Assembly: GCA_902768795.1 (NCBI GenBank)
Contig: CACXMS010000013.1
Coordinates: 1 to 41,856 of the forward strand
Direction of reading: 5' to 3'
Origin: an uncultured Eubacteriales bacterium
GTDB lineage: Bacteria > Bacillota > Clostridia > Christensenellales > CAG-138
DNA length: 41,856 bases
In this document: positions 17,123 through 24,690 of the stretch, piece after piece
Layout: each line of letters begins with the position of its first letter
Position numbering within the stretch: the first letter of the stretch is position 1
Position numbers and translations under genes: made by a program
The notes under the pieces: model-generated
What the model saw: the letters and a program-made list of their open reading frames with translations, nothing else
What the model was told of the DNA's origin: nothing
Databases searched by the model: none

Positions 17123-18550
17123 ATGAAGCTCTATTATGACGTGGCAGATAAACCGAAATGCAAGCAGCTGATCGCCTTTGCGTTCCAACAAATGCTGGCG
17201 ATCATGGCGGCAACCATTGCCGTTCCGATGATCGTCGGACACGGTCTTTCCCCCGCCGCCGCGATGCTCGGCGCCGGAACGGGTACCATTGTTTATATCC
17301 TGCTAACAAAGCGAAAGAGTCCGGTTTTTGTCGGTTCCTCTTTCGCTTTTATCAAATCCATGCTTGCGGCGTTTGCCGGGGGCGTGTCTGTGTCGCTCGG
17401 CTGGCTTGGATTGATCATCGGCGCGGCGCTTGCCGGCCTCGTGTATGTCGTCCTCGGGATCGCCGTCAAATTCGCCGGGATCAACTGGCTCAATAAACTG
17501 ATGCCTGCGGTGGTGATCGGACCAACGGTCGCAATCATCGGGCTGTCGCTTGCGGGAAATGCAATCTCCGATCTCGTGAAAAGCGACGTAGTGCAGGAGA
17601 TTACAACGTATGCCGTATCGCTGACTGGCGGAACGCCGGAAATCATCGCGCAATCCGGAACACAGATGATCGGCTCCCCGTGGATCGCATTGCTGTGCGG
17701 CCTGATCACGTTGTTTGTAACCATGCTGTGCTCTACATACGGGAACAGGACCGTAAAGCTGATCCCGTTTATCATCGGCATCCTTTCCGGATATGCCGTC
17801 GCGGCAGTTCTGACCATGATTGGGTCCGCTTGCGGCATCGATGCTTTGAAGATCATTGATTTTAGCGTTTTCCCGAACTATATGCTTGCAGACGGGTTTT
17901 CGATTCAAACATTCCTGCGGGTCCCCGAGATGACGTTTTTGAAAGCGTTCGGCGCTTTGAACGAGCTTTCCTGGAGTTACGTCCTGACCGTTCTTGTCGC
18001 GTATGTCCCGGTTGCCTTCGTCGCCTTTGCCGAGCATATCGCCGACCATAAGAATCTGTCCTCCATCATCGGTCACGAATTGCTGGAAGAACCCGGCTTG
18101 CACAGAACGCTTTTCGGAGACGGGATCGGTTCGGCGGTCGGCGCGTTCTTCGGCGGCTGTCCGAATACAACTTACGGCGAATCGGTCGCCTGTGTTGCGC
18201 TGACGGGAAACGCTTCGATCGCAACGATTATTGCAACGGCGATCCTGTGCATTCTGTCCGCGTTTATTACGCCTGCCGTCGCGTTTGTCGATTCGATTCC
18301 GCCGTGCGTCATGGGCGGCGTCTGCATAGCGCTGTACGGGTTTATTGCCGTCAGCGGATTGAAAATGATGCAGGCGGTCGATCTGAACGAGAACAAGAAC
18401 CTGTATGTGGTCTCGACGATTCTGATCGTCGGCATCGGCGGATTGGAATTGACAATCGGCGCGGTCACGCTGACGGAAATCGCAACCGCTCTCCTCCTGG
18501 GAATCGTTGCGAACATTATGCTGTCTCGAAAAAAAACGAGAAAGGCTTGA
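17123..18550 (+). CDS. uraA: Uracil permease (NCS2 family)
   Basis: An integral membrane importer of uracil, working with protons in characterised relatives; 475 residues with about fourteen hydrophobic segments. Two motifs place it in the uracil branch of NCS2: the glutamate in VAFAEHIADHKN (near residue 303) and the GGCPNTTYGES loop (near 345-355), which contacts the base in E. coli UraA. The start has AAGGAG eight bases upstream and begins MKLYYDVADKPK, typical of this family. It follows its own promoter and a leader with an internal terminator, so expression is probably tuned by attenuation. Xanthine or other nucleobase transport is less likely given these motifs. Confidence 0.92.
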   Translation: MKLYYDVADKPKCKQLIAFAFQQMLAIMAATIAVPMIVGHGLSPAAAMLGAGTGTIVYILLTKRKSPVFVGSSFAFIKSMLAAFAGGVSVSLGWLGLIIGAALAGLVYVVLGIAVKFAGINWLNKLMPAVVIGPTVAIIGLSLAGNAISDLVKSDVVQEITTYAVSLTGGTPEIIAQSGTQMIGSPWIALLCGLITLFVTMLCSTYGNRTVKLIPFIIGILSGYAVAAVLTMIGSACGIDALKIIDFSVFPNYMLADGFSIQTFLRVPEMTFLKAFGALNELSWSYVLTVLVAYVPVAFVAFAEHIADHKNLSSIIGHELLEEPGLHRTLFGDGIGSAVGAFFGGCPNTTYGESVACVALTGNASIATIIATAILCILSAFITPAVAFVDSIPPCVMGGVCIALYGFIAVSGLKMMQAVDLNENKNLYVVSTILIVGIGGLELTIGAVTLTEIATALLLGIVANIMLSRKKTRKA

Positions 18551-18575
18551 ACAAGTCGTGCTTTTCAGGTATAAA
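18547..18575 (+). promoter_or_regulatory. Promoter of the free-standing ACT gene
   Basis: TTGAAC (18547-18552, overlapping the permease stop) and TATAAA (18570-18575) are 17 bases apart. Confidence 0.6.
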
Positions 18576-18619
18576 TAATAGAGTATGAACCGTCAGAATT
18601 CACGGAGAAATCAGGTCAA

Positions 18620-18985
18620 ATGGAACTGAAAAGAATCGCGCATCGCTTTACCGTTTGCAAGGTGCCGGAAATTTCAGATATCGATATGACAGCCGAGTTG
18701 TTTTTCATCGGGAAAACGGATGAAGAAATATCTTTGGTTTGTAAAACGGAGGATACTCCTAAAGAAACGATCGAGAGAGAAGACGGATGGAAAGGCTTTC
18801 GCATTCAGGGAACGCTGGATTTTTCCCTGATCGGTATTTTGTCAAATCTGTCCGGCATTCTCGCGGAACATCAAGTCGGCATCTTTGCAGTATCCACGTA
18901 CAACACGGATTATGTTTTTGTGAAAGAAGAAAACTTTGAAAAGGCGTTAAGGGCTTTGGCTTCCGAAGGATATACCATCGTTTAA
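18620..18985 (+). CDS. Free-standing ACT-domain protein (CASTOR-like ACT)
   Basis: A 121-residue cytosolic protein. The N-terminal half resembles a degenerate ACT-like sheet with the family's LVCK pattern (residues about 34-43). The C-terminal half (about 58-121) has FRIQGTLDFSLIGILSNLSG and a VGIFAVSTYNTDYVFVK strand, the standard form of the ACT_7 type found in COG3603 proteins. Such proteins are thought to bind amino acids; no target is known. It follows uraA by 69 bases, with a promoter of its own, and has only a weak AGG ribosome site eight bases before the ATG. Confidence 0.82.
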   Translation: MELKRIAHRFTVCKVPEISDIDMTAELFFIGKTDEEISLVCKTEDTPKETIEREDGWKGFRIQGTLDFSLIGILSNLSGILAEHQVGIFAVSTYNTDYVFVKEENFEKALRALASEGYTIV

Positions 18986-19159
18986 TCCCGATTTGATGAG
19001 GCGGCAAAAGGCGTTACGTTTGTACTTTTTTATTCCGAACGGCACGTACAGTGGCGTGAGAGAGGGCGCAATCTTCCTCTTTGCGGAAACGAGGCAGCCC
19101 TTTCAGACTGCTCCGTCCTTACATAAGAAAACTTCCTTATGCGTATCGCCTTTATTTTA

Positions 19160-19480
19160 TCATGCTTCTTCGGGAAAAGAAGACCAATCCGCCGGGCGCT
19201 CCATTTCGGGGCCGAGGACGCGGGCGTACCCGTCGCCGAACTGCACGGCGCGGGATACGCGCGAAAGCGTCGCCGACGAAATCTCGACCGAATCGATCAC
19301 CTGCAGGTATGTCTTTCCGGCCAGCAGCAGCTTTGCCGCGGCAAGCCGCTGTGCCATCTGCTCGACCTCCTTATAGGTGCACAGATCGGCAAAAAACGCC
19401 GCGCAATCCTCCCGGGTTTTCAGCCGCAGGATCGTATCGTACAGTTCCGGAATCAATTCCTCCGTGCTTCGCTTTTCCAT
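19160..19480 (-). CDS. YerC/YecD-type TrpR-like DNA-binding protein
   Basis: A 106-residue protein of the TrpR-related YerC/YecD family. The core (residues about 10-85) has the family signature CTYKEVEQMAQRLAAAKLL, followed by the helix-turn-helix TYLQVIDSVEISSATLSRVSR. It is expected to bind DNA; members are poorly characterised, and tryptophan itself has not been shown as the ligand for most. It is the last gene of the ABC importer unit, 12 bases after the ATPase gene, so it may regulate that importer or amino-acid metabolism; this is inference from position. Confidence 0.88.
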   Translation of the reverse strand: MEKRSTEELIPELYDTILRLKTREDCAAFFADLCTYKEVEQMAQRLAAAKLLLAGKTYLQVIDSVEISSATLSRVSRAVQFGDGYARVLGPEMERPADWSSFPEEA

Positions 19481-19492
19481 TCTCCGCTCCTT

Positions 19493-20233
19493 TCACTCCG
19501 TCTGCATCAAAAACCGTTTCAAAGCCTCCGTCCGCGGCGCTTCAAACAGCTGTTCGGACGTGCCGCATTCGGCGACCGTTCCGTCCTTCAGAAACGCGAC
19601 GAGATCCGACGCTTCCTTTGCGAACGCCATCTCGTGCGTTACGACGATCATCGTCCGCCCCTCTTTCTTCAGCAGGCGGATCACGTTCAGCACTTCGCGC
19701 GTCAGCTCCGGATCGAGCGCGCTCGTCGGCTCATCGAAGCAAAGCACGTCCGGCTCCATCGCAAGCGCCCGCGCGATCGCCGCGCGCTGCTGCTGTCCGC
19801 CCGAAAGCGTGTTCGGATAGCTGTCCGCCTTTTCCGTCAGCCCGACCTTTTCCAGCAGCGCCATCGCGCGCGCTTTCAGCTCCGCCTTGCTTTCCCGCCG
19901 CTGCAGCGACGGCGCGAGCATGACGTTTTGAAGCACCGTGTACTGCGGAAACAGATGAAACGCCTGAAACACAAGCCCGAATGCGCGATGCGTCTGCTTC
20001 CGCTCGCGCTGCTTCGGCGCGGCCGCGTCAAAAACCGTTTCCCCGTTCAGCCGGATCACGCCCATGTCCGGCGTTTCCAGTCCGTTCAGGCAGCGCAAAA
20101 GCGTTGTTTTTCCCTCGCCCGAGGGACCGATCAGCGTCAGGATCTTCCCGCGCTCCAGCGACAGGGATACGCCGTGCAGAATGTCCGCGCCGCCGAACCG
20201 TTTTCCGAGCGATTCGATTTCAAGATATGCCAT
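19493..20233 (-). CDS. Polar amino-acid ABC transporter, ATP-binding subunit
   Basis: The 246-residue ATPase of an amino-acid importer of the GlnQ/HisP class. It has Walker A GPSGEGKTTL (near 36-45, with glutamate where serine is usual), the signature LSGGQQQR, Walker B VLCFDEPTSALD and the switch histidine in VTHEM. Length is standard. It lies nine bases after the permease gene, on the same strand and in the usual order binding protein, permease, ATPase. Substrate cannot be read from this subunit. Confidence 0.93.
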   Translation of the reverse strand: MAYLEIESLGKRFGGADILHGVSLSLERGKILTLIGPSGEGKTTLLRCLNGLETPDMGVIRLNGETVFDAAAPKQRERKQTHRAFGLVFQAFHLFPQYTVLQNVMLAPSLQRRESKAELKARAMALLEKVGLTEKADSYPNTLSGGQQQRAAIARALAMEPDVLCFDEPTSALDPELTREVLNVIRLLKKEGRTMIVVTHEMAFAKEASDLVAFLKDGTVAECGTSEQLFEAPRTEALKRFLMQTE

Positions 20234-20242
20234 GCCTGTTCC

Positions 20243-20902
20243 TCACTCAAAATATGCAAGCCGCTTTTCTTCCCGTTTCAGCAGCACGGAGAGCAGCCCC
20301 GAAAAAGCCAGATAAAAGACGCCGGTCAAAAGCAGCGGCCAAAGCAGACCGTCCGATTTGATGTACGCCTGTCCCGAATAGGTCAGCTCGTAGATCGCGA
20401 TGATCCGCGCAAGGCACGTATCCTTCACCAGCGTAATCACCTCGTTGCCCATCGGCGGCAGGATCCGCTTGTACACCTGCTTGAGTTTGATCCGGAAGAA
20501 GATCTGCGCCTTCGTCATGCCGAGCACGCGCCCCGCCTCCGTCTGTCCCCGCGGAATGCTCTCGATCCCGCCGCGGTAGATTTCGGAAAAATAGCAGGCG
20601 TAATTCAGAATGAACGCTGCGGCCGCAGCCGCCATACGGCCGCCCTGACCGCCGCCCCAGAGGTTCATTCCCCTGCCGAGCAGCCCCGGTCCGTAATAAA
20701 TGACGATCAGCTGCAGCATCAGCGGCGTGCCGCGGATCACCCATACGACGCCGCGGATAAACGTGCGAATCGGCCCGATCTTTGACATCGAGCCGAACGC
20801 AATCAACAGACCGAGGGGCAGCCCGCCGAGAAGCGTGTAGCAGAACAGCTGCAGCGACTGCCCGAACCCGTTCCAAAGGGAAATCAGAACTTCCCGCAGC
20901 AT
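20243..20902 (-). CDS. Polar amino-acid ABC transporter, permease subunit
   Basis: A 219-residue membrane protein of the HisM/GlnP family. About five hydrophobic segments are visible, and the cytoplasmic EAA-like loop SIPRGQTEAGRVLGMTKAQ docks on the ATPase. The start at 20902 (MLREVLISLWNG) is chosen because it matches the family; the frame is open upstream to 20968 but that part overlaps the binding-protein gene. Only four bases separate it from the upstream stop, so translation is coupled. A stretch rich in glycine and alanine (LWGGGQGGRMAAAAAAF) before the third segment is longer than usual. Confidence 0.9.
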   Translation of the reverse strand: MLREVLISLWNGFGQSLQLFCYTLLGGLPLGLLIAFGSMSKIGPIRTFIRGVVWVIRGTPLMLQLIVIYYGPGLLGRGMNLWGGGQGGRMAAAAAAFILNYACYFSEIYRGGIESIPRGQTEAGRVLGMTKAQIFFRIKLKQVYKRILPPMGNEVITLVKDTCLARIIAIYELTYSGQAYIKSDGLLWPLLLTGVFYLAFSGLLSVLLKREEKRLAYFE

Positions 20903-20906
20903 GCCG

Positions 20907-21671
20907 TTACCTTGCGAGCAGGTCGATGCCGTACTTCTCGGCAAGCGACGCCAGCGTACCGTCCGCATACAGGCCGTCGAGGAACGTGTCGAGCTGCGCG
21001 GCCAGATCGCTGCCCTTGCGGAACCCGACGCCGTACTCCTCCTCGTTCAGCGACTGAATGCTGACAAGATCCGGATAACTCGTGCCTTCGCCGGTCATCG
21101 CGTTCGCCATCAGCCGGTCGATGACGCATCCGTCGCTCGTGCCGGACGCAACCTCCAGCAGCGCATCCGCCTGGGACTGCACCGAAACGACCTTCCAGCC
21201 GTTGCCCTGGGCAATTTCCTCACCCGCCGATCCGGCTTCCACCGCAAAGGTCGCGCCTGCCGCGTCAAACCCTTCCGCTTTTTCCGCCTTCACGACGATC
21301 ACCTGCGCGTTGCCGCAGTACGGCTTGCTCGTTTCCATCGCGGCCTTCACGCCGTCCGTCAGCGTCATGCCGTTCCAGACGCAGTCGATATTGCCCGCGT
21401 CAAGCTCCATCGTCTTGCTGTCCCAGTCGATCACCGTGAACTCCGCCTGCACGCCGAGCGATTTCGCAAAGAGGCGCGCAAGATCCGCGTCGAATCCGAT
21501 CCACTCGCCGTTCCCGTCGAGATAGTCCATCGGCTCAAAGTCCGTTATGCCGACGACGAGCTTCCCGTTCGCTTTGATTGCATCGGAATCCTTCATTTCC
21601 GAAGCGGCGCAGCCCATCGCCGCGACCGTCAGCAGCAGCGCCGCCAGAAGGAATGTCATTGTTTTTTTCAT
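20907..21671 (-). CDS. Amino-acid ABC transporter substrate-binding lipoprotein
   Basis: A 254-residue family 3 solute-binding protein. The signal peptide ends at AAMGC (C21); alanine at -3 and methionine at -2 are not the best lipobox residues, but a lipoprotein fits a Gram-positive importer. The mature part has the two-lobe pattern, with VGITDFEPMDYLDGNGEW and the ligand region WNGMTLTDGVKAAMETSKPY. It begins the four-gene unit binding protein, permease, ATPase, YerC. GGAGGAG lies nine bases upstream of the ATG. A polar amino acid is the likely ligand; which one cannot be told. Confidence 0.92.
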   Translation of the reverse strand: MKKTMTFLLAALLLTVAAMGCAASEMKDSDAIKANGKLVVGITDFEPMDYLDGNGEWIGFDADLARLFAKSLGVQAEFTVIDWDSKTMELDAGNIDCVWNGMTLTDGVKAAMETSKPYCGNAQVIVVKAEKAEGFDAAGATFAVEAGSAGEEIAQGNGWKVVSVQSQADALLEVASGTSDGCVIDRLMANAMTGEGTSYPDLVSIQSLNEEEYGVGFRKGSDLAAQLDTFLDGLYADGTLASLAEKYGIDLLAR

Positions 21672-21704
21672 GGTTTTTCTCCTCCGTTGAATGGATATGT
21701 CCGC

Positions 21705-21733
21705 ATTGTACTTTATTACGCTAAAGTTGTAAA
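21705..21733 (-). promoter_or_regulatory. Promoter of the ABC importer unit
   Basis: On the minus strand TTTACA (complement at 21728-21733) and TACAAT (complement at 21705-21710) are 17 bases apart. The -35 box lies within the left arm of an inverted repeat. Confidence 0.8.
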
Positions 21734-21767
21734 GTGTTTTGGGAAAGATTTTATATACACTTTACAA
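21727..21767. promoter_or_regulatory. Inverted repeat between divergent promoters
   Basis: TTGTAAAGTG (21727-21736) and CACTTTACAA (21758-21767) are a perfect 10-base inverted repeat with a 21-base gap, so the half-site centres are 31 bases, about three helical turns, apart. The left arm covers the importer's -35 box; the right arm lies 28 bases before the response-regulator promoter. This is the layout expected of a shared operator. Confidence 0.65.
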
Positions 21768-21794
21768 AAACAGGATTTTGGAGGGGCGGGACGC

Positions 21795-21823
21795 TTGCAT
21801 TCGGGCAAAAGTTACAGTATGAT
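21795..21823 (+). promoter_or_regulatory. Promoter of the two-component operon
   Basis: TTGCAT (21795-21800) and TATGAT (21818-21823) are 17 bases apart, 54 bases before the response-regulator start. Confidence 0.75.
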
Positions 21824-21877
21824 AGAAAGCAGAACGGACGGCGGACAAACCGGCTGCCGGGACGAGAGGAAAAACGC

Positions 21878-22552
21878 ATGTTTCACATTCTGGTGATCGA
21901 CGACGACAAAAACACGCGAAAGCTGCTGCAGGCGCTGCTGGAAGCGGAAAATTACACGGTTTCGACGGCAAAGGACGGCGAAGACGCGCTGAAAACGCTG
22001 GATCGGGAGTACATCGATCTGGCGGTGCTCGACGTGATGATGCCGCGCATGGACGGATACACGTTTGCGGAAACGCTTCGGCAGAACCGGAACGATCTTC
22101 CGATCCTGATGGTTTCGGCCAAGCAGCTTCCTGCGGACCGGCGAAAGGGCTTCCTTGCCGGAACGGACGACTACATGACCAAGCCGATCGACGAGCAGGA
22201 GTTTCTGCTTCGCATCAAGGCGCTTCTCCGGCGCGCGAAAATCACCGCCGAGCGAAAGATCGAATTCTCGGATCTGACGCTGGATTACGATCAGATGACG
22301 GTTTCGCGCGGCACGGAATCGGTTCTTCTGCCGCAGAAGGAATTTCTGCTGCTCTATAAGCTGCTTTCCAATCCCGGCAAGATCTTTACCCGCATTCAGC
22401 TCATGGATGAGATCTGGGGCACGGATACCGACACGGGCTGGGAAACCGTAACCGTACACATCGGGCGGCTGCGAAAGCGGTTTGAGGATTGGAACGAATT
22501 TCGGATCGAGTCTGTGCGCGGGCTCGGCTATCGGGCGGTGAGGATCGAATGA
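21878..22552 (+). CDS. OmpR/PhoB-family response regulator
   Basis: A 224-residue transcription factor. The receiver domain (about 1-115) has the acidic pair D8-D9, the phosphoacceptor D52 in VLDVMMPRMDG, and K102 in TKPID. The C-terminal winged helix (about 125-222) has the usual LLYKLLSNPGKIFTRIQLMDEIWG and VHIGRLRKRF helices, ending VRGLGYR. The start at 21878 gives the normal receiver beginning MFHILVIDDD; the frame is open upstream but not homologous. It overlaps the kinase start by four bases (ATGA). Targets are unknown; the inverted repeat upstream and the divergent importer are candidates. Confidence 0.93.
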   Translation: MFHILVIDDDKNTRKLLQALLEAENYTVSTAKDGEDALKTLDREYIDLAVLDVMMPRMDGYTFAETLRQNRNDLPILMVSAKQLPADRRKGFLAGTDDYMTKPIDEQEFLLRIKALLRRAKITAERKIEFSDLTLDYDQMTVSRGTESVLLPQKEFLLLYKLLSNPGKIFTRIQLMDEIWGTDTDTGWETVTVHIGRLRKRFEDWNEFRIESVRGLGYRAVRIE

Positions 22553-23610
22553 AGACATCCAGGGATCGCGGCTCCAAAACCGCGCTGACGCTGCTGTTTG
22601 CCGGGGTCGTCTTTCTGATTTTGCTCGCCGTTGCGCTTGTCATCGGCGGTCTGATCCTGCTGCTTGAAAAAACCGGCGCGATTACAGAGCTGTATGAGAA
22701 GGTTTTTGACAACACAACGCTGCTTGCCGTCTTTCTGGCGCTCGTCAGCCTGATCGTCGGCGCGGGGATCACGCTCGTTTTAAGCCGCGTCATGACGACG
22801 CCGATGAACCGCATCACCGAAGCGATGAACCGCATGGCAGCCGGCGATTTTCACACGCGGCTGTCGATGAAGCCGCCGCTTTCGCGTCACCCGACGGTCC
22901 GGCAGTTCACGGAAAGCTTCAATACGATGGCCGAGGAGCTCGAGCGCACGGAGATTCTCCGCTCGGATTTCATCAACAACTTTTCGCATGAATTCAAAAC
23001 GCCGATCGTTTCGATCGCGGGGTTTGCGAAGCTTCTCAAGCGCAAAAACCTGACCGAAGCGCAAAAAGCCGAATACATCGACATCATCGAGGAGGAATCG
23101 CTCCGTCTGTCCGCGATGGCGACCAATGTGCTGAACCTCACGCGCATCGAAAACCAGATCATTTTAACCGATGTACGCTCGTTCAACCTCTCCGAGCAGA
23201 TCCGCGCGTGCGTGCTGTTGCTGGAGCGAAAGTGGCAGGAAAAGAACGTCAGCTGGGATCTCGACTTCGCGGAATACAGCGTCGACGCCAACGAGGAGCT
23301 GCTCCGGCAGGTCTGGATCAATCTGCTCGACAACGCGATCAAATTCTGCGTCCCGGGCAGCACCGTTTCCGTTTCGATTGAACGCGTTGAACGCGGCGTT
23401 TGCGTTTCTGTTTCCAATCCCGGCCCCGCAATCCCGCCCGCGGAGCGCGAACGGATTTTTCAAAAGTTCTATCAGAGCGATGAAACACATTCCGCCGAAG
23501 GCAACGGCATCGGCCTTGCCGTTGTGAAAGCGATCCTCGATCTGCACGGCGCATCGGTCGAAATCCGCTGTGAAAACGGCGTTACGACCTTTGCGGTCAC
23601 GCTGCCGTAG
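22549..23610 (+). CDS. Membrane sensor histidine kinase
   Basis: A 353-residue HAMP/HisKA/HATPase kinase. Two membrane helices (about 13-38 and 58-79) enclose a short outside loop of about 20 residues, so there is no room for a large external sensor. HAMP follows (about 80-135). The phosphorylated histidine is H147 in NFSHEFKTPI; the N box is LLDNAIKF and the G box GNGIGLAV. The start is the ATG overlapping the regulator's stop; the frame is open further upstream inside the regulator gene. A small-loop sensor of this kind often reads membrane state or works with a transporter, here possibly the divergent importer (inference). It is followed by a strong terminator. Confidence 0.93.
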   Translation: MKTSRDRGSKTALTLLFAGVVFLILLAVALVIGGLILLLEKTGAITELYEKVFDNTTLLAVFLALVSLIVGAGITLVLSRVMTTPMNRITEAMNRMAAGDFHTRLSMKPPLSRHPTVRQFTESFNTMAEELERTEILRSDFINNFSHEFKTPIVSIAGFAKLLKRKNLTEAQKAEYIDIIEEESLRLSAMATNVLNLTRIENQIILTDVRSFNLSEQIRACVLLLERKWQEKNVSWDLDFAEYSVDANEELLRQVWINLLDNAIKFCVPGSTVSVSIERVERGVCVSVSNPGPAIPPAERERIFQKFYQSDETHSAEGNGIGLAVVKAILDLHGASVEIRCENGVTTFAVTLP

Positions 23611-23639
23611 TCCGAAAATGTTTTACACAGTTCTTTCCC

Positions 23640-23665
23640 AAAAACGCCCGTCTTCGGGCGTTTTT
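23640..23665 (+). terminator. Terminator of the two-component operon
   Basis: AAAAACGCCCG and CGGGCGTTTTT form a perfect stem around a TCTT loop, with more T after it, 30 bases after the kinase stop. Confidence 0.92.
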
Positions 23666-23700
23666 CTTTTGCAGTTTCGTTTCAGTTTATTTTTCTTTCC

Positions 23701-23706
23701 TATAAT
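23701..23706 (+). promoter_or_regulatory. -10 box upstream of the DegV gene
   Basis: A perfect TATAAT lies 67 bases before the DegV start. The sequence 17 bases upstream is T-rich with no good -35 match. Confidence 0.5.
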
Positions 23707-23772
23707 TTAGACAAAATTTGCGGTTTTCTGCCTATGCGGAAAAACCCGATTTGTTCGAATGAGGAGAGTATT

Positions 23773-24672
23773 ATGAAAAAGGTTCAGATCATCACCGATT
23801 CCTGCTCCGACCTGACGCCGGAGCTGATGGAGCGTTACGACATCGACTATGCCCAGATGAACACGGTTTTCGAGGGCAAGACCTCGCCCGCAGACCTTTC
23901 CTGGACGCCCGATGAAGTGCATGCGATGTACAATCTCATGCGCGACGGCAACCGCGTCACAACGACGCAGGTTCCCGTGGAGGAGTTTAACCGCATCTTC
24001 CGGAAGTATCTCGACAAGGGCAGCGACATCGTTTATATCGGCTGCTCGCTGAAGCAGTCCGGCTCGGTCAACACCGCGTCGGTTCTCGCAAAGGAGCTTA
24101 TGAAGGAATATCCCGGCGCGGTCATCCGCTGCGTCGATTCGAAACACGCCAGCATGGGCGAAGGCCTTCTGGCGATCGACGCCGCGCAGTTTGCGACGGA
24201 AGGCGTTACGGCGGACGAGGTTGCGGACTACGCGCAGCAGCGGCTGAAGTACCTGCATCAGGTCGTGACCGTTCACTCGCTTGACTGTCTGAAGCGCGCG
24301 GGCAGGGTGAAAGCGTCCTCCGCGTTCTTCGGCAATCTGTTCGGCGTGAAACCGATCCTCGTGACCGACGCGGACGGCGAACAGACCGCCGTCAAAAAGG
24401 CGAAGGGCCGTCTCGGTTCGTTCAAGGAAGCGATCGCCATGCTCAAGGAGGAGCTGGTCGATCCCGAGCAGCAGACGCTGTACTTCGCCCATTCGGACTG
24501 CGATCCGAAGGAGGTCGAAACGTTCCTTTCGATGGTCCGCGCCGAGATTCCGTGCAAGGACATCTATACGGGCTATATCGGACCGATCATCGGCGCATCG
24601 ATCGGCCCCGACGCGGTCGCGCTGTTCGGCTACGGCAAAGAGATCACGTTCCGCGTTGCGGACAAGCAATAA
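23773..24672 (+). CDS. DegV-family fatty-acid-binding protein (FakB-like)
   Basis: A 299-residue cytosolic protein that in this family holds a fatty acid while FakA phosphorylates it. N-terminal IITDSCSDL (6-14), the TTTQVP loop and the LKRAGRV motif are all DegV signatures. The C-terminal motif, usually G-x-H-x-GPG, reads IGASIGPDA here, so the conserved histidine is replaced by serine. The start at 23773 has GAGGAGAG upstream and the standard beginning MKKVQIITDS. It is followed 18 bases later by fakA, which fits the FakB role well. Which fatty acids it binds cannot be read. Confidence 0.88.
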   Translation: MKKVQIITDSCSDLTPELMERYDIDYAQMNTVFEGKTSPADLSWTPDEVHAMYNLMRDGNRVTTTQVPVEEFNRIFRKYLDKGSDIVYIGCSLKQSGSVNTASVLAKELMKEYPGAVIRCVDSKHASMGEGLLAIDAAQFATEGVTADEVADYAQQRLKYLHQVVTVHSLDCLKRAGRVKASSAFFGNLFGVKPILVTDADGEQTAVKKAKGRLGSFKEAIAMLKEELVDPEQQTLYFAHSDCDPKEVETFLSMVRAEIPCKDIYTGYIGPIIGASIGPDAVALFGYGKEITFRVADKQ

Positions 24673-24690
24673 GAAAAACGGAGCAACGGT

